Below, piece after piece: positions 8,765 to 17,267 of a stretch of 64,000 nt of DNA. This DNA comes from Bacillus sp. V5-8f (GTDB lineage Bacteria; Bacillota; Bacilli; Bacillales; DSM-1321): positions 248,001-312,000 of the forward strand of contig NZ_PGUW01000002.1 of NCBI RefSeq assembly GCF_002863565.1, in the 5' to 3' direction. Position 1 is the stretch's first letter, and every line of letters begins with the position of its first letter. Under the pieces are notes generated by a model that was not told the origin of the DNA, ran no database searches, and saw only the letters and a program-made list of their open reading frames with translations. Made by a program: the position numbers and the translations under genes.

Positions 8765-9718
8765 ATTAGATACACCAGAATCCATAAGTTTCGGCACAAA
8801 AATAAAGGCCTGATGATTGGCATGAAAATAGCAGCTCTCTAGTATGCCCTTATCGTTGTTTTACATATGGCGATTCCAACAAATGCTTTATTCATCGATC
8901 AGGCCATCAATGAGAACTCTTTTAAAGCCGGAACATGGTGGGATAAAAGCAAGCTGAAGTTTGTCAAACCATACGATGACTGTGATTGCAAATCTATAAA
9001 TGCCTACATGGAGAATATTGGTGAAGGCGACATGATTAAAGAGTCCAAGTTTGAAGTCTATCAGTTTTCCTCCCACGGTTTTTATACCATGAAAGATGAT
9101 GGCCATTTCAAACTGCATGATGATGTAGTCGAAAAAATAGATTCAAAGATCATCGAGAAAGTCCATACCGGCGTTATAGAGAAGATGGACGCAAATGACC
9201 CAAAACAAAAACTATCATTTGAACCTGAAAACTCCGGAGTATACATCTTTGTTGCCTATCAACACCCGAAAAAACCGATCCACAGTCCCTATGAAATAAA
9301 AATTGACGAAATACCGGTAGCGATCAGCACGCCAATCGTATTTAAAGAATGCCGTAACAGTAATGAGGAAGACAAAAAAGAGGAACACAACGAAAAAGAT
9401 GATAAAGATAAAAAGGAAGCCAACCGTGAAGAAGATGACAAGAAAAAAGAAGCAGTAAAGGAAGAAGAAAATAAACCTGTAACTGAGGAAAAGCAAGAAA
9501 ATAAACCTTCCGATAAACCGGAAAACAATAAGGAAGAAGAAAAAGAACAACCAGCAGAAAAACAACCTGAAACAGAGAAAGAACCTAAGCCTGAGCCAAA
9601 AGAGAATCTAGTAAAAGAATCAGAAACTCCAGAAAGAAATGAAAAAGATATCGAAGTCAAGCCAATGAACAAAACGCAAACTCTGAATCCGGAGGTAATC
9701 CATAAAAATGAAAAATAA
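8765..9718 (+). pseudogene. tapA: tapA-like matrix anchor gene, interrupted in its signal peptide
   Basis: A strong site, GAGGAGGG (8751-8758), is followed 6 bases later by ATT (8765) where an ATG would be expected. From there the frame encodes a basic n-region (RYTRIHKFRHKNK) and a hydrophobic stretch (GLMIGMKIAAL), meets an in-frame TAG at 8840-8842, then continues YALIVVLHMAIPTNA, a normal end to a signal peptide with a likely cleavage after TNA. The rest is open to 9718. It has a folded domain with Cys pairs (CDC, later EC) and a Glu/Lys-rich tail of about 110 residues, the TapA layout. The first ATG after the stop is 8867; it has no ribosome site and would make a leaderless protein. The last bases overlap sipW. 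It is either a recent pseudogene or needs stop readthrough. Confidence 0.75.
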
Positions 9719-10277
9719 GAAACTATTAAAATGGGTTGGCAATATCGCTTCCTTCATTATTTACGGCTTTCTGATATGTGTTATATATCTCGTGATTTCC
9801 TCAAAAATGGCCGGGGGCACACCCAAAGTTTTTGGCCACGAAATCATGACCGTCCTCTCAGGATCAATGGAACCGGGAATCCAAACAGGTTCAATCATCG
9901 CAATCAAACCGGTTGAAGATCCCGCAAAATTCAAAAAGGGTGATGTCATCACTTTTAAAGCAGGTGATGATCCAAATACATTAATCACACACAGGATTAT
10001 TAAAGTAGAGAAAGTTAATTCAACTGTTCAGTACATTACTAAAGGTGATAACAACGATTCAAAAGATCCTGATCCAGTCTTAGCTACAAACGTGGTAGGT
10101 GAATACACGGGTTTCACAATTCCTCATGTTGGAAACATTATGAGTTTTATTCAATCCAAAACAGGAGCTATTTATGCATTAATCGTACCGGGGGTATTAA
10201 TGATCTTATGGTCCCTCTTCAGTATTTGGAGAGCCATTAGGGAAATTGAGCCACCAAAAGAAAATACAGCAGCCTAA
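9708..10277 (+). CDS. sipW: ER-type signal peptidase I SipW
   Basis: 189 residues with membrane segments near residues 12-34 and 145-170. The catalytic Ser lies in LSGSMEP. The general-base position carries His (THRI) instead of the bacterial Lys, which marks the ER/archaeal type to which SipW belongs. It processes the unusual signal peptides of TapA and TasA at the membrane. The ATG at 9708 follows GGAGG and overlaps the tapA frame by 11 bases, so the two were translationally coupled. It is intact even though tapA is interrupted, probably because the TasA-family proteins still need it. Confidence 0.93.
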   Translation: MKNKKLLKWVGNIASFIIYGFLICVIYLVISSKMAGGTPKVFGHEIMTVLSGSMEPGIQTGSIIAIKPVEDPAKFKKGDVITFKAGDDPNTLITHRIIKVEKVNSTVQYITKGDNNDSKDPDPVLATNVVGEYTGFTIPHVGNIMSFIQSKTGAIYALIVPGVLMILWSLFSIWRAIREIEPPKENTAA

Positions 10278-10283
10278 CAGTAG

Positions 10284-10309
10284 TTTGATACTCCATATTG
10301 GAGTTCAAA
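10284..10309 (+). other. Stem-loop between sipW and tasA
   Basis: TTTGATACTCC pairs imperfectly with GGAGTTCAAA across a short loop. An A/T-rich but not T-only tail follows. It may act as a weak attenuator or mRNA processing site that sets tasA apart from sipW. Confidence 0.35.
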
Positions 10310-10365
10310 ATAAAAAAATTAACAAACCCTATACATATGTAGGGAAATCAAGGGAGGATTATTAG

Positions 10366-10899
10366 ATGAGCGTTAAAAAGAAAATTGGTGGAGCTTTGTT
10401 GGGAACAGCACTTGGTGCAGCATTGATCGGTGGAGGAACGTTTGCATTATTCATAAGTTCTGCTACGAATGCTGGTAATACTGCTGAAGCAGGAACATTA
10501 ACTATTGAAGATATTACAGATGGAGATGCAGCAGCATTTACTGTAACGGATATGGCCCCCGGGGATAGTGGATCAGGAACAGTAACAATTCAAAATACTG
10601 GTAGTTTGGATGCTTGGGTAAAAATTGATTCAATTGCTGATACCGGAGATTTAGCTCCAGCACTGAATGTTACTACTACTAACACAGCTCCAGTAATTAT
10701 TAAGGCAGGCGAATCCGCTGACTTCACTGTAAACTACGATTTACCAATAGGCACAGGTAATGATTATCAAGGTGATAATGCAGATTTAGACGTAGTATTT
10801 AAGGCAGTTCAATCTAAAAATAACGGTGATACAAATGGTAATGGTGTAGCAGATGCAGGTGAAACACCAACATCTTGGAATGAAAACGCACAACCTTAA
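10366..10899 (+). CDS. tasA: TasA/CalY-family matrix fibre protein
   Basis: 177 residues after GGGAGGA. The leader KKKIGGALLGTALGAALIGG ends in FALFISSATN, the SipW-type processing region of TasA and camelysin (CalY). The mature protein is a beta-rich domain containing MAPGDSGSGTVTIQNTGSLD. The C-terminal tail is short and rich in Asn, Gly and Asp (NNGDTNGNGVADAGE), similar to a calcium-binding loop. It is smaller than B. subtilis TasA and close to CalY proteins of the B. cereus group. It is expected to form extracellular fibres in biofilm. Camelysins are listed as peptidases (M73), but no metalloprotease motif is visible. Confidence 0.88.
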   Translation: MSVKKKIGGALLGTALGAALIGGGTFALFISSATNAGNTAEAGTLTIEDITDGDAAAFTVTDMAPGDSGSGTVTIQNTGSLDAWVKIDSIADTGDLAPALNVTTTNTAPVIIKAGESADFTVNYDLPIGTGNDYQGDNADLDVVFKAVQSKNNGDTNGNGVADAGETPTSWNENAQP

Positions 10900-10908
10900 G
10901 ATAAATGA

Positions 10909-10938
10909 GGTGGTGGTAATTATACCACCACCTTTTTT
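10909..10938 (+). terminator. Terminator/attenuator between the two tasA-like genes
   Basis: GGTGGTGGTA (10909-10918) pairs perfectly with TACCACCACC (10923-10932) across a 4-base loop, followed by six T. The next same-strand gene begins 21 bases later, so partial termination would make the first fibre protein more abundant than the second. Confidence 0.85.
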
Positions 10939-10959
10939 CGATAGAAAGGAGGGTTATTC

Positions 10960-11694
10960 TTGTTAATTAAAAACAAAATCATGATGTATACATTCACCGG
11001 ATTAATAGGTTTAGGTTTATCGGTAGGTGGAGCGACATTTGCATTATTTACAAGCAGCGCAACAAATGATGGTAATAGTGCTACTGCAGGTACTGTAAAT
11101 ATTAATGTCATGAGAGATAATGGAGATCCGGTACCTGGGCCGATGTTTTACCCGGATTCACTTGATCCGCTGGCTTATCATCCCTACGATGCACAAGATA
11201 AAAAACCAAGTGGAGAATCAATTGGGGGTTGGGCACCGGGTGACACCGTTGTAAGGGATATGTTTCTAGGAAATTCGGGCTCCCTAACCGCTAGGTTGGT
11301 AGGAATCAGAGCAAAGATGAGAGAGTCATACACACAGACTACAACTACTAATGGAAACACTGCTACAAATACTATAAACAATGGTGTTACATCCACATCA
11401 AATAATGCAGCATATACGGAATTCGTTGATAAAATGAACATTAGAATTACCAACGCCGAAACTGTATTGTTTGATGGTAAACTAAGCGAATTAATCACTG
11501 GTGACAAATGGAAAAAACCTATGGAAGAATTGCTTATTGCGGGTTCACCATCTGGTCCTTTGAACTTAAAGTTTAGAGCCGAACTGTCAAAAACTGCTGG
11601 TAATATTGTAGCAGGTAAAAATTTCATTTTTGATTTTGAATTCACTGCTGTTCAAGATAAACATAGTGCTGGATTCGATGTAAATAATCAATAA
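10960..11694 (+). CDS. Second TasA/CalY-family protein
   Basis: 244 residues from a TTG at 10960, which follows AAAGGAGGG (10946-10954). The leader GLIGLGLSVGGATFALFTSS is clearly related to that of the preceding TasA, and the mature N-terminus TSSATNDGNSATAGTVNINV keeps the family pattern. The mature domain is about 70 residues longer, with a Thr/Asn-rich insertion (residues about 125-150). The full length is close to B. subtilis TasA (261), so this copy rather than the shorter one could be the functional TasA equivalent. It should be processed by SipW. Confidence 0.85.
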   Translation: MLIKNKIMMYTFTGLIGLGLSVGGATFALFTSSATNDGNSATAGTVNINVMRDNGDPVPGPMFYPDSLDPLAYHPYDAQDKKPSGESIGGWAPGDTVVRDMFLGNSGSLTARLVGIRAKMRESYTQTTTTNGNTATNTINNGVTSTSNNAAYTEFVDKMNIRITNAETVLFDGKLSELITGDKWKKPMEELLIAGSPSGPLNLKFRAELSKTAGNIVAGKNFIFDFEFTAVQDKHSAGFDVNNQ

Positions 11695-11700
11695 ATACGT

Positions 11701-11726
11701 GACCGCGGTTAAATTTATCCGCGGTC
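11701..11726 (+). other. GC-rich intercistronic stem-loop
   Basis: GACCGCGG (11701-11708) pairs perfectly with CCGCGGTC (11719-11726). No T-run follows. It may protect the upstream mRNA from 3' decay or attenuate transcription into the next gene. Confidence 0.5.
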
Positions 11727-11747
11727 TAGGTGGTACGAGGGGATTGT

Positions 11748-12596
11748 ATGAAAAAGAAATATCTGCTATATATAGGCCAATCTATTTTTACCATTATCAT
11801 TTTATTAGTAATCTTTATGCCGCCAAGGGGAACCCAAGCCGACCAAACCACCTACAACGTCGACATCTCTACCAACCCAGCCAACGGTTTCCTAATCGCC
11901 GAAAACTTCGCCCCAGGAGATATGAAGACTTCTATTTTAAAAGTAAACAATAATGGCAATCTGGATTTCAATTATACAGTTAGTTCCAGCCAGGAATCAG
12001 GGGATCAAGCACTATACGATCGAATTATTTTAACGGTGAATGACAACCAGGGGCATATATATCAAGGGCCGCTCAATGGATTAAAAGACTTTCCTTTAGG
12101 TACCATCATTAACGGGGGGAATAGGGATCTTACTTTTACCGCTGAACTGCCGCTTGAAACCGGAAATGATGCGCAGGGAAAATCAACATCGGTGGCTTTT
12201 AATTTTTCCGCGGTCGGACATGAGGAGCAGATTCCGACAGATGGATGCTTTGAACCGCCTTTTAGCAACCGGAATTTTACGCTGCACCAAAAATCTACTG
12301 TTCCTATTAAGTTTCACCTAAGGGATGGCATGGGGAATCTGGAGTCAATCGAAAGGGATAATGTGCGCCTTGAGGTTTCAGGACCTGACGCAATTTATAA
12401 CTTTCGGGTAACAGATGGGACTCTTGATCACCATGATCAAGTGGATGAGCCACATTACCATGCCCGATTTTCCACCTGGGATTATCACGTAACCAATGAT
12501 ATGACCTATACGGCTAAAGTATATGTAGGATCACAGGTCGTCTGTCAAAAACCGTTTACTGTCTTGAAAAAAGGAAACCGTTCCAATGCTCCGTAA
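11748..12596 (+). CDS. TasA-like exported protein with C-terminal PxKF-type domain
   Basis: 282 residues from the ATG at 11748 (GAGGGG upstream). The N-terminus is a signal segment (YIGQSIFTIIILLVIFMPP, then TQA). Residues about 30-155 resemble the TasA beta domain (FAPGDMKTSILKVNNNGNLD, and ETGNDAQGKSTSVAFNFSA, paralleling the fibre protein's TGNDYQGDNADLDVVFKA). Residues about 165-275 carry VPIKFHLRDGMGN, the signature of PxKF repeat domains found in secreted proteins, and two Cys that could form a disulfide. It is last in the matrix operon. I infer a fibre-associated or surface-linking protein, possibly a substitute for the lost TapA anchor. Confidence 0.72.
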   Translation: MKKKYLLYIGQSIFTIIILLVIFMPPRGTQADQTTYNVDISTNPANGFLIAENFAPGDMKTSILKVNNNGNLDFNYTVSSSQESGDQALYDRIILTVNDNQGHIYQGPLNGLKDFPLGTIINGGNRDLTFTAELPLETGNDAQGKSTSVAFNFSAVGHEEQIPTDGCFEPPFSNRNFTLHQKSTVPIKFHLRDGMGNLESIERDNVRLEVSGPDAIYNFRVTDGTLDHHDQVDEPHYHARFSTWDYHVTNDMTYTAKVYVGSQVVCQKPFTVLKKGNRSNAP

Positions 12597-12620
12597 CACT
12601 GGTAATGAAGAGATGAACTG

Positions 12621-12666
12621 TTGAAGGGACGAAATTCGAGGATGCGATCAACTATAGTCCCTTCAA
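12621..12666. repeat. Perfect 10-bp inverted repeat downstream of the matrix operon
   Basis: TTGAAGGGAC (12621-12630) and GTCCCTTCAA (12657-12666) are exact reverse complements separated by 26 bases. The downstream sequence is AATAAAAAG, not a T-run. It could act as a weak terminator or be a remnant palindromic element. Confidence 0.55.
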
Positions 12667-12690
12667 ATAAAAAGATTTCGAGGTAATGCC

Positions 12691-13317
12691 ATGAAACAGC
12701 TTTTGACTCTTATTACAGCCATTATAATTATAGTCATCGGATTTACACAGAAAGAACCTCTCCTGCAATTGATAGAATCTGGCGGATTTATTGCGTACCC
12801 TGTCAGTATCCTTTTGGTGGCCTTGCTCGTATTTTTCCCGGTGTTGCCATACCCTGTGCTGGCCGGGATGATAGGGGCTGTCTTCGGGTTGGCTAAAGGA
12901 ATCGGGTTATCTCTGGCTGGGATTTTTATAGGAACCTTAATGATGTTTTTCTTGGCAAGGTATGGTTACCAATCGTGGGTCCAGAAGAAATTGGACAAGT
13001 ATCCAAAAGTGAAGGAATATGAGTGTTTATTTGAGTCTAATGCCTTTTTCAGTATACTGATCGCCAGGCTGATCCCCGTCATACCTTCCCCACTCGTTAA
13101 TATCCTATCAGGACTCAGCAGGGTTTCCTGGTATACATTTGTGGCGGCCACCATTTTGGGAAAGGCTCCCGCAGTATTCGTATTTACGGCTGCCGGGACA
13201 ATATTCGAGAATAATAAATGGCTTTCTATCATTATTTATCTATCCTATTTTATTGTGATTACATTACTGACATCTATAAAACTTAAAAGGAACAGGTTGC
13301 AAGAGACAAAGGTCTAA
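12691..13317 (+). CDS. TVP38/TMEM64 family membrane protein
   Basis: 208 residues with five or six hydrophobic segments. The sequence ARLIPVIPSPLVNILSGLSRVSWYTFV near residues 125-150 is the DedA/VTT-domain signature (R-x-x-P, then a glycine-containing re-entrant region). Proteins of this family act in the membrane and have been linked to lipid scrambling or transport. It starts 94 bases after the matrix operon, beyond an inverted repeat, so it may be a separate unit. The start codon follows TTTCGAGGTAA. Confidence 0.82.
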   Translation: MKQLLTLITAIIIIVIGFTQKEPLLQLIESGGFIAYPVSILLVALLVFFPVLPYPVLAGMIGAVFGLAKGIGLSLAGIFIGTLMMFFLARYGYQSWVQKKLDKYPKVKEYECLFESNAFFSILIARLIPVIPSPLVNILSGLSRVSWYTFVAATILGKAPAVFVFTAAGTIFENNKWLSIIIYLSYFIVITLLTSIKLKRNRLQETKV

Positions 13318-13765
13318 ATAGGCTCATGATTTGTTGGTCATGCTATTACCCAGGATTTACGGCGTAGAAAAATAATAATCATAATAGATTTTTTTCAATA
13401 GAGCTTAACTCAATATTCCTTCACACAGGATGGACTAAGTGTTCATTGTGTTTTTTTATGGAGAAAAAAATCGAATCAAATGACAGTCACAGCCGGTAAC
13501 CGCCAATCATCTAGGAATTCAAAGCCTAGCCGCCTCATTTCGGATAATACTCGGTTTTCTTAAGGGTTCCCCGTATTTTTTCGCCTTTTTCATCTCTGAC
13601 TCAACCGCGGTTTCCCATTTTCTTAGATAGGAATTTTCGAAAAATATTGATAGTGATTTTTTACCATTTCCATAAAACAGAGAAGGCCACACCGTCACGA
13701 ATAACCTTTATTATTTTATTTATAGATACGTTTGTATATAATGGGCGGAAAAGGAGGTATTTAGA
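13318..13765. other. Intergenic region without a recognisable gene
   Basis: About 450 bases, AT-rich, with no reading frame carrying a ribosome site. A TATAAT box at 13737-13742, close to the phosphoesterase start, is a plausible -10 element, but its -35 partner is poor. A weak hairpin near 13424-13457 (CACACAGG to GTGTTTTTTT) might end the upstream transcript. Confidence 0.4.
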
Positions 13766-14482
13766 ATGAAAATTGCTTTTATCTCAGATATTCATGGGAA
13801 TGCTACCGCTTTAGAGTCCGTGTTAAAGGATATTAATCAAAGAAGCGTGGATAAGATTTTTGTGCTTGGCGACATATGCTATAGAGGCCTTGAACCACAG
13901 CGTTCACTCGATTTAGTAAGATCATTGGACACTCAAGTTATAAAAGGAAATGCGGATGAGTGGGTAATCCGTGGAGTTAGAGAAGGAGAAGTTCCTGATT
14001 CTGCCATAGAGATTATGAATCAGGAAAGGGACTGGACTTACTCAAAATTAGATGATGAAAGTATCCAATACCTTAAAGATCTGCCGGAGGAATTAAAATT
14101 AGAATTTGGCAATGTTAAGATTCATGCTTTTCATGCTACACCGGATAATTTGTTTAACGTTGTTCACCCGTTTGAAAGTGATGAAACAATGATTGCTAAA
14201 CAAATGGGTGTTGAAGCGGGTATCTACCTTTACGCCCATATCCATAAACCATTCATAAGGTATATTAACGGAAAATGTATCATTAATATTGGGAGCGTAG
14301 GGTTGCCTTTTGATGGAGTAAGGAAATCATCGTATGCCTTGGTTGATATTGACGGGGACAGTTTTCAGACTTCTATCGTTAGGGTAGGGTATGACGTGGA
14401 GAATGTTATTAACGAACTGCTGGAATCGGATTATCCAAATAAAGAGCTGTTGAACAAGGTTCTGTTAAATGCCAAAATATAA
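13766..14482 (+). CDS. Metallophosphoesterase, YfcE/MJ0936 type
   Basis: 238 residues. The calcineurin-like metal site is complete: DIHGN (residues 7-11), GDICYRG (about 38), GNAD (about 66, in place of the usual GNHD), HATP (about 126) and AHIHKP (about 152), then IGSVGLP. Such enzymes hydrolyse phosphodiesters or phosphomonoesters with two metal ions in the cytoplasm; the substrate is unknown. A strong AAAGGAGG site precedes the ATG. It is monocistronic, with a terminator at 14539. Confidence 0.87.
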   Translation: MKIAFISDIHGNATALESVLKDINQRSVDKIFVLGDICYRGLEPQRSLDLVRSLDTQVIKGNADEWVIRGVREGEVPDSAIEIMNQERDWTYSKLDDESIQYLKDLPEELKLEFGNVKIHAFHATPDNLFNVVHPFESDETMIAKQMGVEAGIYLYAHIHKPFIRYINGKCIINIGSVGLPFDGVRKSSYALVDIDGDSFQTSIVRVGYDVENVINELLESDYPNKELLNKVLLNAKI

Positions 14483-14538
14483 CTTAAATATAAATTCTCC
14501 TGTAATACATAATTGAGACGAAGATAGATATACATTCC

Positions 14539-14563
14539 AGCTCCCAGCTAGGGGGCTTTTTTT
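14539..14563 (+). terminator. Rho-independent terminator
   Basis: AGCTCCC (14539-14545) pairs with GGGGGCT (14551-14557), followed by seven T. Confidence 0.75.
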
Positions 14564-14614
14564 CATTTCAGCATGACTAAGCATTGTATATCATTAGGAA
14601 ATCTACCAAAAGAA

Positions 14615-14639
14615 TGTTTTAATTATTTGTATTAAAACA
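14615..14639 (+). promoter_or_regulatory. Candidate operator upstream of the osmoprotectant transporter
   Basis: TGTTTTAA (14615-14622) and TTAAAACA (14632-14639) form a perfect 8-bp inverted repeat with a 9-base spacer, ending 15 bases before the first opu start. Choline and betaine importer genes in Bacillus are often repressed by MarR-like GbsR/OpcR proteins binding such AT-rich repeats near the promoter. Which regulator binds here is inference. Confidence 0.5.
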
Positions 14640-14654
14640 ATCTGGGGGACCTAT

Positions 14655-15623
14655 ATGATTAAGTTTGAAAATGTTTTAAAGCAGTATCCTGATGGCACCC
14701 ATGCTGTGAAAAACCTGAACTTTGAGATTCGTGAAGGGGAATTCTTTGTACTGATTGGGCCTAGCGGGTGTGGAAAGACCACTACGTTAAAATTAATCAA
14801 CCGGTTGCATGAGTTATCGTCCGGTTATATATACATAAATGGAAAGAAAATAAGTGAGTATGATATTCATGAGCTGAGATGGAATATTGGATACGTTCTG
14901 CAGCAAATTGCTCTTTTTCCACATATGACGATTGAAGAAAACATCGCTGTTGTTCCCGAGTTGAAAAATTGGGGTAAGGATACAATCCGTAAACGCGTTT
15001 ATGAGCTCCTCGAAATGGTTGGGCTTGAGCCGGATACATATCGAAGCAGGAAGCCAAAGGAATTGTCTGGCGGTCAACAACAGCGTATAGGCGTGATCCG
15101 CGCCCTCGCTGCAGATCCAAACATAATTTTGATGGACGAGCCGTTTAGCGCACTCGATCCCATCAGCAGGGAAAAGCTGCAGGATGATTTGCTTCAGCTA
15201 AAAAAAACGATAAAGAAAACCATTGTTTTTGTCACACATGATATCCAGGAAGCATTAAAGCTGGGTGATCGTATTTGTGTGATGCAGGCAGGGAAGATTG
15301 TCCAAATTGGCACGCCAAGAGAAATCACGATGAATCCAGCGAACAATTTTGTAAAAGAATTCATTGGTGAGCAAAAACCGGTTCTTCCACTGAATAGTTC
15401 TGTTGAAAACGTCTTGACGCAGTTGCCCGAAGAAGCCGCTTCCTTGAATCCGCAAGTTACCATCCCAGCATCGTTGACGATAGAACAAGTGCTTAAAGAA
15501 CTCTCGCAACATGATGTATTGGCTGTAGAAAAAGAAGGGAATTTCGTCGGGGTAGTCAGCAGGCAATCCGTTATTCAGTATTTAGCTGAAAGTTCGCCGG
15601 AAAGAGGGGAACAAAATGGCTAA
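14655..15623 (+). CDS. opuFA: Osmoprotectant ABC transporter ATPase (OpuCA/OpuFA type)
   Basis: 322 residues. Walker A is GPSGCGKTT, the signature LSGGQQQR and Walker [13 protein letters not shown]. The C-terminal 70 residues ([20 protein letters not shown], then [12 protein letters not shown]) form part of a CBS-like module, as in OpuCA-type ATPases that sense ionic strength. It drives uptake of betaine, choline or related solutes. It overlaps the next gene by 8 bases, so a single ATPase works with a single fused permease-receptor. The symbol follows the OpuF system described from Bacillus; a search should confirm it. Confidence 0.87.
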   Translation: MIKFENVLKQYPDGTHAVKNLNFEIREGEFFVLIGPSGCGKTTTLKLINRLHELSSGYIYINGKKISEYDIHELRWNIGYVLQQIALFPHMTIEENIAVVPELKNWGKDTIRKRVYELLEMVGLEPDTYRSRKPKELSGGQQQRIGVIRALAADPNIILMDEPFSALDPISREKLQDDLLQLKKTIKKTIVFVTHDIQEALKLGDRICVMQAGKIVQIGTPREITMNPANNFVKEFIGEQKPVLPLNSSVENVLTQLPEEAASLNPQVTIPASLTIEQVLKELSQHDVLAVEKEGNFVGVVSRQSVIQYLAESSPERGEQNG

Positions 15624-17139
15624 TTTACTAGATGTTTTCAATGAAAGAAAGGGAGATCTGGCAAATGCGTTGCTTGAACATATCCAAATATCCTTTATAG
15701 CACTCTTTTTTGCAGTCATTATCGCCATCCCGCTTGGCATTTATTTGACAAGGCATAAACGGGCCGCTGAGGGGATTATTGGCGTAACTGCAGTTCTGCA
15801 GACAATTCCTTCCTTAGCGCTGTTAGGGCTTCTGATTCCATTATTTGGAATCGGTGCCGTACCTGCCATTATTGCCCTTGTCATTTATGCTTTATTGCCA
15901 ATTCTGAGAAATACATACACAGGTATAAACGAAGTGGATCCTTCTCTAAAAGAAGCCGGCAGGGCAATGGGAATGAACCGCAGCAGGCTATTAACGAAGG
16001 TAGAACTTCCCCTTGCAATGCCTGTAATCATGGCAGGTATTCGTACGGCGATGGTATTAATTGTTGGAACTGCTACACTAGCTGCTCTCATTGGTGCTGG
16101 AGGGCTTGGGGATTTAATTTTACTTGGTATAGACAGACATAACACATCTCTGATCGTTCTTGGAGCCATACCAGCAGCCCTTTTGGCGATCTTGTTTGAT
16201 TTAATGCTCCGTCAATTTGAACGGATCTCCTTTAAAAGGACAATCATAACTTTTGGCACACTTACTGCATTAGGATTATTGCTGGTCTTTCTGCCTATGT
16301 TCTCCGGCGGGAAAGAAAAGGATATTGTTATTGCAGGCAAGCTGGGGTCCGAGCCTGAAATATTAATCAACATGTATAAGCTGCTTATCGAGGAAAATAC
16401 CGATTTACATGTTGAGTTAAAGGGTGGCTTCGGTAAAACTTCTTTCGTTTTCAATGCATTAAGGACTGGAGAAATCGATATTTATCCCGAATTCACTGGT
16501 ACTGCCATTTCCGAATTCCTGAAGGAAACCGCGGTCAGTACGGACAGTAATGAAGTCTATGAACAGGCAAGGGAAGGTATGCTTGAAAAATTTGATTTAG
16601 AAATGCTTGAACCAATGGAATATAACAATACCTATGCACTTGCCGTACCTCAGGCTTTCGCAGAAAAAAATCAGCTCGAAACGATCTCCGATCTTGGCAA
16701 AATTCGCAACCAATTGAATGCCGGTTTCACTTTGGAATATTCCGATAGAGAGGATGGTTACAGGGGAATTCAAAAGCTGTATGGCTTAACTTTTGACAAC
16801 GTAAAAACAATGGAACCCAAGCTTCGCTATCAAGCTATTCAATCCGGCGATATAAATCTGGTGGACGCTTATTCAACCGACAGCGAATTGAGGCAATACA
16901 AGCTGAAAGTGCTTGAAGATGATAAGCATCTTTTCCCTCCATATCAAGGGGCTCCGTTACTGCGTAAGGAAACATTGGACACTTATCCTGAACTAGAGGA
17001 TACATTGAACAAGCTCGCAGGAAAAATTACTGATGATCAGATGCGTGAAATGAATTACGAGGTAAATGTAAACGGAAAAAGCCCGACAGCAGTTGCCAAA
17101 GAATATTTAGTATCAGAAGGGCTGCTTAAAAACGAATAA
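15616..17139 (+). CDS. opuFB: Osmoprotectant permease fused to substrate-binding domain (OpuFB type)
   Basis: 507 residues in two parts. Residues 1-215 are the permease, with [20 protein letters not shown] and the EAA-loop region [20 protein letters not shown]. Residues about 230-507 are an OpuAC/ProX-like solute receptor beginning [15 protein letters not shown] and containing [11 protein letters not shown] and [10 protein letters not shown]. The receptor follows a hydrophobic segment ([15 protein letters not shown]), so it should sit outside the cell, tethered to the channel. This fusion is the mark of OpuF-like systems. A perfect terminator at 17148 closes the two-gene operon. Confidence 0.88.
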   Translation: MANLLDVFNERKGDLANALLEHIQISFIALFFAVIIAIPLGIYLTRHKRAAEGIIGVTAVLQTIPSLALLGLLIPLFGIGAVPAIIALVIYALLPILRNTYTGINEVDPSLKEAGRAMGMNRSRLLTKVELPLAMPVIMAGIRTAMVLIVGTATLAALIGAGGLGDLILLGIDRHNTSLIVLGAIPAALLAILFDLMLRQFERISFKRTIITFGTLTALGLLLVFLPMFSGGKEKDIVIAGKLGSEPEILINMYKLLIEENTDLHVELKGGFGKTSFVFNALRTGEIDIYPEFTGTAISEFLKETAVSTDSNEVYEQAREGMLEKFDLEMLEPMEYNNTYALAVPQAFAEKNQLETISDLGKIRNQLNAGFTLEYSDREDGYRGIQKLYGLTFDNVKTMEPKLRYQAIQSGDINLVDAYSTDSELRQYKLKVLEDDKHLFPPYQGAPLLRKETLDTYPELEDTLNKLAGKITDDQMREMNYEVNVNGKSPTAVAKEYLVSEGLLKNE

Positions 17140-17147
17140 TTGACATT

Positions 17148-17182
17148 CCAGCTTTGCTTTCAACTGCAAAGCTGGTTTTTTT
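17148..17182 (+). terminator. Rho-independent terminator after the opu genes
   Basis: CCAGCTTTGC (17148-17157) pairs perfectly with GCAAAGCTGG (17166-17175), followed by seven T. Confidence 0.92.
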
Positions 17183-17267
17183 ATGAATATAGAAAGGCTA
17201 TTTCTTCGTATTCATTAGGTTACTTAAGGAAATAGTAATTAAAACTTCATCTATGGAGGGACAAGGT

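Noticed and set aside
9215..9672. Two Phe- or Ser-rich frames on the minus strand
   Set aside because: They mirror the Glu/Lys-rich tail of the tapA-like gene; repeated GAA/AAA codons produce such shadows.
12621..12666. Rho-independent terminator
   Set aside because: The stem is perfect but the loop is long and no T-run follows; listed only as an inverted repeat.
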